From Brachybacterium equifaecis (GTDB taxonomy: Bacteria; Actinomycetota; Actinomycetes; Actinomycetales; Dermabacteraceae): a stretch of 64,000 nucleotides of DNA. Numbering within the stretch: position 1 is the stretch's first letter; each line of letters starts with the position of its first letter. The notes under the pieces were generated by a model that was given only the letters and a program-made list of their open reading frames with translations, was not told the DNA's origin and did not search any database. Made by a program: the position numbers and the translations under genes. The DNA lies in assembly GCF_023509525.1 (NCBI RefSeq), contig NZ_JAKNCJ010000003.1, positions 186,001-250,000 of the forward strand, written 5' to 3'. This document shows positions 52,036 through 62,912 of the stretch, piece after piece.

Positions 52036-52107
52036 TGGGCGATACTGGGTTCGAACCAGTGACCTCTTTCGTGTCAGGAAAGCGCGCTACCACTGCGCCA
52101 ATCGCCC
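52036..52107 (-). tRNA. tRNA-Val (GAC)
   Basis: 72 nt, minus strand. Acceptor GGGCGAT pairs with ATCGCCC; the anticodon stem CTTTC/GAAAG encloses CTGACAC, giving anticodon GAC. T arm GGTTCGAACC is present; A73. CCA is not encoded. Identical to the plus-strand copy at 52789. Confidence 0.97.
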
Positions 52108-52135
52108 TCGATCGGCTCCGCGCAGGAGCCTTTCG

Positions 52136-52206
52136 AGGTGGGTACGGGATTCGAACCCGTGTACACGGCTTTGCAGGCCGTTGCCTCGCCTCTCGGCCAA
52201 CCCACC
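52136..52206 (-). tRNA. tRNA-Cys (GCA)
   Basis: 71 nt, minus strand. Acceptor GGTGGGT/ACCCACC, discriminator U73 (diagnostic of tRNA-Cys), anticodon stem ACGGC/GCCGT with loop CTGCAAA, so anticodon GCA. Confidence 0.97.
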
Positions 52207-52280
52207 GGGATCACGGGCCGTGAGGAGCCCGTGACGCGGAACGGCGCTCCCGACAATCGTCGGGCGCGCCGCCTCCCCGG

Positions 52281-52353
<73 letters not shown>

Positions 52354-52379
52354 GTGAGCAGGATCCAGGATCCTGCTCG

Positions 52380-52451
52380 TGGGCGATACTGGGATCGAAC
52401 CAGTGACCTCTTCCGTGTGAAGGAAGCGCGCTACCACTACGCCAATCGCCC
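52380..52451 (-). tRNA. tRNA-Val (CAC)
   Basis: 72 nt, minus strand. Same acceptor as tRNA-Val(GAC) but anticodon stem CTTCC/GGAAG with loop TTCACAC, anticodon CAC. The body differs from tRNA-Val(GAC) at only a few positions, so the two isoacceptors arose by recent duplication. Confidence 0.97.
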
Positions 52452-52687
52452 GTCGATCCCGCGATGTTCCGCGGCACCTCTGGAGCCCTGCTGTCTCAGC
52501 AGGACCTGAACGAGACTACACCACCTCCGCCCCGCCCCCGCACCCAAGTGCGCCATCCGCGCTGTGGCATGAGCCACCAGCCGCCCCCTCCCGTCCCGAC
52601 CTGTGCGGTGGGACACGAAGCGCGTCGGAGATTTGCGGCGCCGCCACCCTCCCCCGTAGTGTTCTTCCTCGTCGGCATCGCCGATAC
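52452..52687. other. Gap between minus-strand and plus-strand tRNAs
   Basis: 236 bp with no supported gene. It must hold the promoters for the two divergent tRNA runs. Contains CCACCTCCGC-type pyrimidine-rich stretches but no clear box I would assign. Confidence 0.5.
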
Positions 52688-52760
<73 letters not shown>

Positions 52761-52788
52761 CCGGTTGTTCCCGCGGCTTCGGCCGTAC

Positions 52789-52860
52789 GGGCGATTGGCG
52801 CAGTGGTAGCGCGCTTTCCTGACACGAAAGAGGTCACTGGTTCGAACCCAGTATCGCCCA
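52789..52860 (+). tRNA. tRNA-Val (GAC)
   Basis: 72 nt, plus strand. Anticodon stem CTTTC/GAAAG with loop CTGACAC (GAC). Identical to the minus-strand copy at 52036-52107. A strong terminator follows. Confidence 0.97.
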
Positions 52861-52866
52861 CCAGAT

Positions 52867-52903
52867 CCAGCAGGGCCCCGGTCATCGACCGGGGCCCTGC
52901 TGG
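52867..52903 (+). terminator. Terminator after the plus-strand tRNAs
   Basis: A 17-bp perfect stem (52867-52883 with 52887-52903), ATC loop, followed by CTTTC. It ends the Gly/Val tRNA transcript before the epimerase gene. Confidence 0.88.
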
Positions 52904-52944
52904 CTTTCGGGGTGCACCCACATCGGCACGGCATGCTGGGCGGC

Positions 52945-53748
52945 ATGAGCACATCCCCTGACAGCACATCCCAGAAGCGGCGCATCCTCATCACCGGCGC
53001 GACCGGCGGCGTGGGCCTGGCCCTGTCCGAGCGGCTGGCGAGCGAGTACGACATCGTCCCTCACGGCCGCACCCCCAAGACGCTCGAGCAGGAGAAGTCG
53101 CTCGTGCGCGCCGACATCACCGACTACGCCGAGGTGCGCGCGATGATGGACGGGATCGACACGATCGTCCATCTCGCCGGCGCCGCCTCCCCCGAGTCCT
53201 CGTGGGAGGAGGTGCTGGAGGCGAACATCGTCGGGCTGCGCAACGTCCTGGAGGCGGCGCGGGAGGCCGGCGTGCGACGGGTCGTCTTCGCCTCGTCGAA
53301 CCACGCGATGGGCGGCTACGACCGCGAGGAGCAGTGGCCCGTCTACCCGCACCAGATCCCCCGCGCGGACTCCCTCTACGGCGTCTCGAAGATCTTCGGC
53401 GAAGCCCTCGGCCGCTTCTATTACGACGAGCACGGGCTCGACTTCATCGCCCTGCGCATCGGCTGGATGTCCGAGGACCCGATGGGCGCCGACGCCGACC
53501 TCCTCCATGCGATGTGGCTCTCCGAGGACGACACCGCACGGGTGGTCCGCGCCGCGATCGAGTCGGAGGTGCGCTTCGGCCTCTACTACGCGATCTCCGA
53601 CAACCCCAACCGCCGCTGGGATCTCACCAACACCATGCTGGAGCTGGGCTACCGGCCCGAGGACTCCTGGACGGAGGTCTCGGGCGAGCAGGAGGACGTC
53701 GTCGAAGGCGGAGCCGAGGCCCCGGCGAACTGGCCCGAGGACTCCTGA
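52945..53748 (+). CDS. NAD(P)-dependent epimerase/dehydrogenase (SDR, uronate dehydrogenase-like)
   Basis: A 267-residue extended SDR. Rossmann motif ILITGATGGVGLAL (about 15-28), D-H region IVHLAGAASPESSWEEVL, serine VFASSNHAMGGY, and the catalytic YGVSKIFGEALGRFYY (Y-x-x-x-K). Resembles uronate dehydrogenases or NAD-dependent epimerases; substrate not determined. ATG at 52945 lies seven bases after a CATGCT box, a possible leaderless start. The C-terminal 20 residues are acidic. Stands alone, 158 bp before glgX. Confidence 0.85.
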   Translation: MSTSPDSTSQKRRILITGATGGVGLALSERLASEYDIVPHGRTPKTLEQEKSLVRADITDYAEVRAMMDGIDTIVHLAGAASPESSWEEVLEANIVGLRNVLEAAREAGVRRVVFASSNHAMGGYDREEQWPVYPHQIPRADSLYGVSKIFGEALGRFYYDEHGLDFIALRIGWMSEDPMGADADLLHAMWLSEDDTARVVRAAIESEVRFGLYYAISDNPNRRWDLTNTMLELGYRPEDSWTEVSGEQEDVVEGGAEAPANWPEDS

Positions 53749-53906
53749 GCCCCGCTCCCGCATCTCCGAGCTCCGGCGCCGCAGGGGTGGCCCCCGCCAC
53801 TGGCGAGCCCCCCCTGCGACGCCGCGAAGGTGTCGCTCCTCGCATGAGCGCGGCATGACCTGGCACGACGCGATGGAACGGGGGCCCCGCCCGGTAGTCT
53901 GCGGCT

Positions 53907-56168
<2,262 letters not shown>

Positions 56169-56174
56169 TCCCGG

Positions 56175-56203
56175 ACCCCGGGGGCGCATCGCGCCTCCGG
56201 GGT
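56175..56203 (+). terminator. Hairpin between glgX and treY
   Basis: A 13-bp stem (56175-56187 with 56191-56203), one G-U pair, ATC loop, followed by TCTGCTT. It lies 6 bp after the glgX stop and 90 bp before treY. Confidence 0.7.
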
Positions 56204-56293
56204 TCTGCTTCTCGGCCCCTCGCCCGGCGCCGCCCGTCGGCCGCAGCGCCCGCTCCCCCGCGAGCGCCCACCCCCTGCCTCGAAGGAACTCCC

Positions 56294-58882
56294 ATGGCGA
56301 CATCCCCCGCCTCCACCGCCCCTTCCGCTCGGACCGGATCGCAGGAGCAGGTCGTGCCGACCTCGACCTACCGCCTGCAGCTGCACGCCGGCTTCACCGC
56401 CGATGACGCCGCGGCCGCTGTCCCGTATCTCGCGAAGCTCGGGGCCGGCCACATCTTCTGCTCCCCCGTGCTCCAGGCGGCTCCCGGCTCCACGCACGGC
56501 TACGACGTCGTGGACCACACGCTGATCAGCGCGGACATCGGCGGGGAGGCGGCGCTGCGGCGCCTGGCCGATGCCGCGCACGCGCACGGCATGGGCCTGA
56601 TCGTGGACGTCGTGCCCAATCACATGGCGATCCCCACGCCGATCTGGCACAACCGCGCCCTGTGGTCGGTCCTGGAGGACGGCCCGGAATCGCCGTACGC
56701 CGACTGGTTCGATCTGGACACCTCCCGCGAGCGCGGGATCCTCGTGCCGGTGCTGGGCCGTCCGATCGGCGAGGTGCTGGCCGCCGGCGACATCACGCTC
56801 GACGAGGTCGAGATCCCCGCGCGCGAGGGCGAGCACCCGATCCCCGCGCGCACCCAGAAGGTGGTGCGGTACTTCGACCACGTGCTGCCGATCGCCGCGG
56901 GCACCGAGCACCTGGGGCTCGTGGACTTGCTGGACCGCCAGTGGTGGCGCCTTGCCTACTGGAAGGTCGCCGACGACGAGCTGAACTACCGGCGCTTCTT
57001 CGACGTGGACACCCTCGCCGCCGTGCGCGTCGAGGACCCGGAGGTGTTCGCGGCGACGCACGAGCTGCTGCTGCGCCTGCAGGCCGATGGCGTGATCGAC
57101 GGCTACCGCATCGACCACCCGGACGGCCTCGCCGATCCCCGCGGCTACCTGCGCGATCTCGACGCCGCCTCCGGCGGGGCGTGGACCGTGGTCGAGAAGA
57201 TCCTCGAGGGCGAGGAGGAGCTGCCGGGCGACTTCCCCTGCGCAGGCACCACCGGCTACGACGCGCTCTGGCGGATCGGCGGGCTCTTCCAGGACGCGCG
57301 CGGCGCGCTGGGGCTCACCCACCTGTGGCAGCAGACCACCGGGGACCTGCGCCCCTTCGAGGAGATCGCGGCGGATGCGACCGCGGAGATCATCTCCACG
57401 AGCCTGTGGACCGAGACCGAGCGCCTCACGAACATCCTGCACCGCATCTGCGCCGAGGACATCCGCCTGCGCGATGCGACCCGCCGCAATATCCAGCGCG
57501 CGATCGTCGCGCTGCTGAGCTCGATGGACCGCTATCGCGCCTACATCGTGCCCGGCGAGAAGGCCCCCGGAGACCAGAAGGCCGTCATCGAGCACGCCGC
57601 CGAGCGCGCCCGGCGCATGCTGGGCGCCGACGAGGACGCGCTCGCGACCCTGACCACGATCGTCGCTCTCGCCTGCGGCGAGGAGGTCGGCAGCGCGGGC
57701 CGCACGAACACCGCTGACCGCGCGGAGTTCATGGTGCGCTTCGCCCAGACCTGCGGCCCCGTGCACGCGAAGGCCCTCGAGGACACCGCGTTCTACCGCT
57801 TCAACCGCTTCATCGCGGTCAACGAGGTGGGGGCGAATCCGGATCTGATCGGGGTGGAGCCCGATGATCTGCACGAGCACTGCCACCGCATGGTGCGCAC
57901 CTTCCCCGATGCGATGACGACGCTCTCCACTCATGACACCAAGCGCAGCGAGGACGTGCGCGCGCGTCTCGTGCCGCTGACCGAGGCGCCTGAGGAGTGG
58001 AGCGCGGTGGTCGAGGAGCTGCGCGCGGCGACGATCGAGCACCGGGGCGTGCTCGTGGACGGCGCGATGGAGCTGCTGCTCTGGCAGATCCTCGCCGGCA
58101 CCTGGGATCTTCCTGGCGCGCAGAGCCCGCGCATCACGGCCGAGCGCCTGGACGGCTACCTCACCAAGGCCATGCGCGAAGCCAAGGCGCACACCACCTG
58201 GACGGACCCGGTGGAGGAGTACGAGGAGGCCGTTCTCGGCCTCGGCCGGGCGGCGCTGGAGAGCGGGGAGGTCGCGCGGATCCTAGGCGCCTGGACGAAG
58301 CGCACTCTGGCCGCGCAGCGCGCCGCGATCCTCGGGCAGAAGCTCATCCAGTTGACGATCCCGGGCGTGCCCGACGTCTACCAGGGCAACGAGACCACGG
58401 ACTTCTCGCTGGTCGATCCCGACAACCGCCGCGCCGTGGACCATGCGGCGCACGAGAAGCAGCTGGACCGCCTGCTCGCGGGCGCGAAGCCCGACGGCAT
58501 CGGCGAGGAGAAGCTGTGGCTGACCCACCACGCCCTCACGCTGCGCAGGGAGCGCCCGGAGCTGTTCTCCGGTCGCGAGGCCGCCTACCTTCCCGTCGCG
58601 ACGACGACCGGCCACGCCGTCGCCTTCGGCCGCGGCACTTCGCGCGCGCTCGATGCGACCGCCGGGGAGTCCGGCACGCAGGCAGAGCTCATCACGGTCG
58701 CCACCCGCCTGCTGCTGGGCCTCAACCAGCGCGGCGGCTGGAGCGAGGCCGCGGTGGTCCTGCCGGACGGCAGCTGGCGCGACCAGCTCTCGGGCCGCAC
58801 CTTCGAAGGGGGCCTCGTGCGCCTTGCGGACCTGCTGGAGACCTGGCCCGTGGCGCTGCTCGTGCGGGAGGCCTCGGCATGA
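56294..58882 (+). CDS. treY: Malto-oligosyltrehalose synthase
   Basis: An 862-residue GH13 enzyme that converts the reducing-end alpha-1,4 bond of maltodextrins to a trehalose linkage. Motifs: TSTYRLQLHAGFTADDAAAA at the start (hallmark of TreY), VDVVPNHMAIP, DGYRIDHPDGLADPRGYL with the catalytic Asp, and EKILEGEEELP with the Glu acid. Start ATG 56294 with AAGGA seven bases upstream. The stop overlaps treZ by four bases, so treYZ are coupled. Length fits (700-850 range, slightly long). Confidence 0.96.
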   Translation: MATSPASTAPSARTGSQEQVVPTSTYRLQLHAGFTADDAAAAVPYLAKLGAGHIFCSPVLQAAPGSTHGYDVVDHTLISADIGGEAALRRLADAAHAHGMGLIVDVVPNHMAIPTPIWHNRALWSVLEDGPESPYADWFDLDTSRERGILVPVLGRPIGEVLAAGDITLDEVEIPAREGEHPIPARTQKVVRYFDHVLPIAAGTEHLGLVDLLDRQWWRLAYWKVADDELNYRRFFDVDTLAAVRVEDPEVFAATHELLLRLQADGVIDGYRIDHPDGLADPRGYLRDLDAASGGAWTVVEKILEGEEELPGDFPCAGTTGYDALWRIGGLFQDARGALGLTHLWQQTTGDLRPFEEIAADATAEIISTSLWTETERLTNILHRICAEDIRLRDATRRNIQRAIVALLSSMDRYRAYIVPGEKAPGDQKAVIEHAAERARRMLGADEDALATLTTIVALACGEEVGSAGRTNTADRAEFMVRFAQTCGPVHAKALEDTAFYRFNRFIAVNEVGANPDLIGVEPDDLHEHCHRMVRTFPDAMTTLSTHDTKRSEDVRARLVPLTEAPEEWSAVVEELRAATIEHRGVLVDGAMELLLWQILAGTWDLPGAQSPRITAERLDGYLTKAMREAKAHTTWTDPVEEYEEAVLGLGRAALESGEVARILGAWTKRTLAAQRAAILGQKLIQLTIPGVPDVYQGNETTDFSLVDPDNRRAVDHAAHEKQLDRLLAGAKPDGIGEEKLWLTHHALTLRRERPELFSGREAAYLPVATTTGHAVAFGRGTSRALDATAGESGTQAELITVATRLLLGLNQRGGWSEAAVVLPDGSWRDQLSGRTFEGGLVRLADLLETWPVALLVREASA

Positions 58883-60720
58883 GCGCCGCGACTCCCCTCC
58901 CCGATTCCCAGCCGGCGCCTCGCACCGACTCGCTGACCCAGTCGCGCGACTACTCGCGCTTCGAGGTGTGGGCGCCGCTCGCGCGCACCGCGACGATCCG
59001 CATCGACGGCGCCGAGCACGAGATGACTCCGGAGGCAGGGGGATGGTTCACCCTGCCCGGGATCGCCGCCCGCCCCGGCCAGCGCTACGCCTACCGCCTG
59101 GACGCCGCGGAGCAGTGGGTCCCCGATCCCCGCTCCCTCTCCCAGCCGGACGGCGTCCACGCCGACAGCGAGGTCGTGGACCCGTCGGCGCTCCCCCGCA
59201 CCCCCTGGGCGGGCAAGGACATCCGCGGCGGCGTCATCTACGAGATGCACGTCGGCACCTTCACCCCGGGGCCGGGCGGCTCAGGCGGCACCTTCGATTC
59301 CGCGATCGAGCGCCTGGACCACCTGGCGGATCTCGGCGTGGATGCCATCGAGGTGATGCCGGTGGCATCCTTCCCCGGCGACCGGGGCTGGGGCTACGAC
59401 GGCGTCGGCCTCTACTCCACGCAGTGCTCCTACGGCGGCCCCGCGGCATTCGCGCGCTTCATCGACGCCGCGCATGAGCGCGGGATCGCGGTGCTGCTGG
59501 ACGTCGTCTACAACCACCTGGGCCCCGCCGGCAACTATCTGGGGATGTTCGGCCCCTATTTCACCGGCGCCCATCACACGCCGTGGGGCGCGGCGGTGAA
59601 CCTCGATCAGCCCGGCTCCGAGGAGGTGCGCGCCTTCATCCTCGGCAATGCCCGGCAGTGGCTGGTGGACTTCGGTCTGGATGGGCTGCGCCTGGATGCC
59701 GTGCACGAGCTTCAGGATGACTCGAGCCGGCACATCCTCGCCGAGCTCTCGGACGCCGTGCGCGCCTGGGAGGGTGAGACCGGGCGGCCGCTCGTGCTCA
59801 TCGCCGAGTCCGACCGCAACGATCCCCGCACCGTGACGCCGACCGCCGAGGGCGGGCTCGGCATGGACATGCAGTGGGCCGACGACATCCACCACGCGGT
59901 GCATGCCTGGATCAGCGGGGAGCGGCAGGGCTATTACGTGGACTTCGGCTCCACGGAGGTCCTCCAGCGCACCCTGACCGGCATGTTCGAGCACGCGGGC
60001 ACCTTCTCCACCTTCCGCGGCACTCCCTGGGGCGTGCAGGTCGATCCTGCGTCTCAGCACTACGACGCCCACTCGTTCGTCGCCTTCTTCGAGGACCACG
60101 ACCAGGTCGGCAACCGCGCGATCGGGGATCGCGTCCACCAGCTCATCTCGCCCGAGGAGCACGCCGCGGCCGCGGCGCTGATCCTGCTGGGCGCCGCGAC
60201 CCCCATGCTCTTCCAGGGCGAGGAGTGGGCGACGGCAGTGCCGTTCGCGTTCTTCACCTCCCATGACACGGAGCTCGGGCCGCTCGTCTCCAAGGGCCGC
60301 ATCGAGGAGTTCGCCGCGATGGGCTGGGACAGCGCGGAGGTGCCAGATCCGCAGGAGCTCTCCACCTTCACCAGCTCCTTCCTGGACTGGGAGAAGGTCG
60401 AGACGCCGGCCAGCGCCCGCATGCTCGACTGGTACCGCACCCTGATCGCTCTGCGCCGCTCCGAGCCCGATCTGATGGATCCCGATCTCTCGCGCATCAG
60501 CGTGGAGATCCTCGAGCACGACGGGATCGTGCTGCGCCGCGGGCAGGTCGCGGCGCTGGTCTCGGATGCGGATCACGAGGTGCGAGCGAATGTGCCGCAT
60601 ACCGAGGTGCTCGCCGCTTTCGGCAGTCCTGCGGATGAAGAGCGGATCGCGGCGGGGACGGACGGCGAGGAGCTGGCGCTCAGCGGCCCCGGAGTGATCG
60701 TGGTGCGCGGCCGGGCCTGA
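58879..60720 (+). CDS. treZ: Malto-oligosyltrehalose trehalohydrolase
   Basis: A 613-residue GH13 trehalohydrolase that releases trehalose from the product of TreY. N-terminal CBM48-like domain (RFEVWAPLARTATI), then GGVIYEMHVGTFTP, VVYNHLGP, LDGLRLDAVHEL (catalytic Asp), LIAESDRND (acid Glu) and FFEDHDQVGN (stabilising Asp), all in order. ATGA overlap with treY. With glgX it completes the glycogen-to-trehalose route. No treS was seen in the window. Confidence 0.96.
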   Translation: MSAATPLPDSQPAPRTDSLTQSRDYSRFEVWAPLARTATIRIDGAEHEMTPEAGGWFTLPGIAARPGQRYAYRLDAAEQWVPDPRSLSQPDGVHADSEVVDPSALPRTPWAGKDIRGGVIYEMHVGTFTPGPGGSGGTFDSAIERLDHLADLGVDAIEVMPVASFPGDRGWGYDGVGLYSTQCSYGGPAAFARFIDAAHERGIAVLLDVVYNHLGPAGNYLGMFGPYFTGAHHTPWGAAVNLDQPGSEEVRAFILGNARQWLVDFGLDGLRLDAVHELQDDSSRHILAELSDAVRAWEGETGRPLVLIAESDRNDPRTVTPTAEGGLGMDMQWADDIHHAVHAWISGERQGYYVDFGSTEVLQRTLTGMFEHAGTFSTFRGTPWGVQVDPASQHYDAHSFVAFFEDHDQVGNRAIGDRVHQLISPEEHAAAAALILLGAATPMLFQGEEWATAVPFAFFTSHDTELGPLVSKGRIEEFAAMGWDSAEVPDPQELSTFTSSFLDWEKVETPASARMLDWYRTLIALRRSEPDLMDPDLSRISVEILEHDGIVLRRGQVAALVSDADHEVRANVPHTEVLAAFGSPADEERIAAGTDGEELALSGPGVIVVRGRA

Positions 60721-60798
60721 GCCCCGGCGCAAGGACTGGGCAGACCTCAGCTGGCGTCGCTGCCCGCTGCGGTCTGCTGACGGACGTTCCTCAGCTTC

Positions 60799-60975
60799 TC
60801 AGCCGCGCTCGCGGAACTGGGGCGGCACGTACTGCTCCTCGAGCGGGATCTCTCGCCCGGTCTCCGTCTCCACGATGCGGATGCCGAGCTCGTCGCGCAC
60901 CACCTGGAGGTCGGATTCGACGGGGAGATCCCAGATGCCGATCAGCGCCGGCTCGATGGCGCACAGCTCGTTGAA
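60799..60975 (-). pseudogene. C-terminal remnant of a gene (unidentified)
   Basis: On the minus strand an open frame of 58 codons ends at a TGA at 60799-60801 and is cut immediately upstream by an in-frame TAA at 60976-60978. The peptide runs FNELCAIEPALIGI... and ends VPPQFRERG; it has no start codon in an acceptable place, high GC and codon usage like the host, so it looks like the tail of an ancestral gene truncated where the accessory island begins. I did not recognise the family. It marks the left boundary of the island. Confidence 0.5.
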
Positions 60976-61145
60976 TTACACGATCTGTCAGAAAGGGCTA
61001 CGACGGAATCGATCCACCAGCGGCCCGAACCGCCCCCTCCGCACATTCGCACTCGCCCTGCCGCTCTCGGACAGAGCTCACGACGCCTTGTCGCCGTCCT
61101 CCGGTTTCGGAGTGCACGGTTGCGAAGCCAGCCCCGGAGAGCGGG

Positions 61146-61174
61146 TTGACACGTGGAGCACTGCCCCCTAGATT
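61146..61174 (+). promoter_or_regulatory. Consensus promoter of the toxin/immunity-like pair
   Basis: TTGACA at 61146-61151 and TAGATT at 61169-61174 with exactly 17 bp between. Transcription should start near 61181, giving a 5' UTR of about 60 nt. This is the best sigma70-like promoter in the window. Confidence 0.75.
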
Positions 61175-61239
61175 TTCCTCACAACGATCTGGGTTTTCTC
61201 ACCGGTCGACCACGACTCCCTTCACGCGAGGAATCCTCC

Positions 61240-61665
61240 ATGCGCTTTGCTCTACCCCATCCCGCTCACCTCAGGCGCACATTCTCAACAGTCGTGGTGG
61301 CGGTAGCACTCGCAATCCCTGCCGTGACCGCCCTCCAACGAGACGACCAAGCCTTTTCCGCCGTCAACACCTGTAGCTTTGCCGCACCCGCCCCTACCCA
61401 TGACGGAACCTTGCCGTTATCGGCCTGCGGCGGGATCCCGAACCGACTCATGAAGAGTTCCGGAAGAGTAAACCTCGATGCCTTTCCCGTGAAGACCACG
61501 AACGGCTACCGCGAGTCGCGGGGCCAAGCATGGTCTATCGTGAAGGACACAGCGGGACACGGCGGTCGCGCAGGTAACGGCGGTCGCGCATGGAAGTTGC
61601 TGGACTCGAGAGGCAATCGTGTTGGATCCCTGTATTCAGACGGCCGCATTGCAGAGATCAGCTGA
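61240..61665 (+). CDS. Small secreted protein with toxin-like C-terminus
   Basis: A 141-residue protein with a Sec-type signal peptide: basic start (HPAHLRR), hydrophobic core TVVVAVALAIPAVTA (17-31) and probable cleavage after VTA or FSA. The mature part contains Cys45 and Cys63 and a C-terminus of GHGGRAGNGGRAWKLLDSRG followed by NRVGSLYSDGRIAEIS. This G-G-x-x-W-K-L-x-D-x-x-G-x-R-x-G-x-L-x-x-x-G-x-I pattern resembles the ends of polymorphic-toxin C-terminal domains such as Ntox21; this is my recollection of the pattern, not a search result. GAGGAA lies six bases before ATG 61240. The stop shares one base with the next gene (TGATG). Codons are less GC-biased than in flanking genes, suggesting transfer. 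Proposed function, a secreted antibacterial toxin or bacteriocin-like protein, is inference. Confidence 0.6.
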   Translation: MRFALPHPAHLRRTFSTVVVAVALAIPAVTALQRDDQAFSAVNTCSFAAPAPTHDGTLPLSACGGIPNRLMKSSGRVNLDAFPVKTTNGYRESRGQAWSIVKDTAGHGGRAGNGGRAWKLLDSRGNRVGSLYSDGRIAEIS

Positions 61666-62516
61666 TGAATCTGAATTGGAAAGAACTGCTGGCCGTCGAG
61701 TATTGTTCGACATGGGGTGCCATCGCCTGGGAGGCGTGGCCGCACGCCGACACGCACAGCCTCTCCACCGGCGCGGGGCTTATCGCGTTGCGCGGACCAG
61801 ATGGGACCATCGCCATTCACCGCCGCTGGTTCAGCGGCGGCATCCTGCGAACCTGGCCGCAGTCGTTGCGCAGCGACATCGGGATCTTGATCGAGGAAGC
61901 CGGAGCAGTGCCTCAGGACAGCGCGATCGCAGAGTGTCGAGTTCGAGTCGAGCGGCGCCAACCCAATGACAGCGAGGCGCTGCTCGGCGTCGCGGAAATT
62001 CCGATCCAGCGACGAGCATCCGAGGCAGAGGGAATCCGTTGGATTGTCACCCCGACGGAAGGGCCCGAAGGCGAGTTCGCGCATGCCCTAGGCATTCTCG
62101 TCAGCGTTGCAGCAGATCCGGATGCGCGTGGTGCGCGACTGGTTGAGGGCGAAGTCGTACGCCTATCGACGCCCGACCTCGCGCACCCCATGCTGTGGCC
62201 GTCAGACGAGCAACCAGTCGTCGGCATGGGCTCCTTGCATGCGCTCGCCGAGGGCCGCCTGCTGCGACTGCTCGAGGGTGAGCCGCTGTGGGACGCGGAA
62301 GGTGATGAAGTCCGGGCTGAACGGTACTGGGTACATGACCCACAGGCTCCGTACGGCGCACCAGGTACGGTCCTGCGCACGCAGGAGGATGTGCTCTGGT
62401 GGCGGGCAGGCATGCAGCCTGAGCTCGATGCGCCCCTCCCCTCGCGCGCTTTGGATCCTGTCGAAACGTTGTTGCGCAGCACTCTCCTGACTTCGGATCC
62501 CCGCTCGGGCGCCTGA
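61665..62516 (+). CDS. Candidate immunity protein / unknown
   Basis: A 283-residue cytosolic-looking protein (no signal peptide, no membrane helix), rich in Glu/Asp, from an ATG that shares a base with the upstream stop (TGATG), so it is translationally coupled to the secreted protein. Features: WKELLAVEYCSTWGAIAWEA near the N-terminus, RRWFSGGILRTWPQSLRSDI, GIRWIVTPTEGPEGEFAHAL and WVHDPQAPYGAPGTVLRTQE. No family was recognised. As an immunity protein it would neutralise the partner inside the producing cell. Its reading frame remains open to 62516; the following gap up to zapE shows no gene. An alternative is an unrelated protein of the island. Confidence 0.55.
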   Translation: MNLNWKELLAVEYCSTWGAIAWEAWPHADTHSLSTGAGLIALRGPDGTIAIHRRWFSGGILRTWPQSLRSDIGILIEEAGAVPQDSAIAECRVRVERRQPNDSEALLGVAEIPIQRRASEAEGIRWIVTPTEGPEGEFAHALGILVSVAADPDARGARLVEGEVVRLSTPDLAHPMLWPSDEQPVVGMGSLHALAEGRLLRLLEGEPLWDAEGDEVRAERYWVHDPQAPYGAPGTVLRTQEDVLWWRAGMQPELDAPLPSRALDPVETLLRSTLLTSDPRSGA

Positions 62517-62912
62517 GCCGGCGACCCTCCGCAGCGTCGCAGGCAGATGCTGAACTCACGTCCGCGTGAGGGTGGAACAGGTGTCCTAGCGGGCGCTCCC
62601 TGGCGCCACGATCGCTACGCCGATGCGGATCTGCGTCGAGAGCATGTACCCGCTAGCCACGACCCCTCACCCGAACTTGGTTCTAACTGGGTGACGTCGG
62701 CAGCGCATTTTATGGCCGGGAGTTCAGATTTCCCCAGTCCTCTCGCCCGGCCCAGCCCGGCCTTGAAAGCCCCGTGCTCTGCGCTCGCCCTGCGGAGTGA
62801 CAGACCGAGAGGACGGAGCCCAACCCGTGCCTCGCGCGAGTGATCGAATTGCGGGGTAGATCCTGCCGGAGAAGCTTCTGGCCACGTCGGGCACGGAAAA
62901 CGGTGCTCGACT
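62517..62912. other. Non-coding gap between the island and zapE
   Basis: 396 bp without a supported gene. Frames present are short and lack ribosome sites. Codon bias and GC are intermediate, so it may hold remnants of the island's right junction. No obvious hairpin terminator for the candidate immunity gene was found. Confidence 0.5.

Noticed and set aside
60875-61171. A 98-codon plus-strand frame between treZ and the island promoter
   Set aside because: It overlaps the gene remnant antisense and the promoter of the secreted protein; no ribosome site.
62547-62843. A 98-codon plus-strand frame in the gap before zapE
   Set aside because: No ribosome site or start signal, no family, amino-acid composition typical of random high-GC frames.
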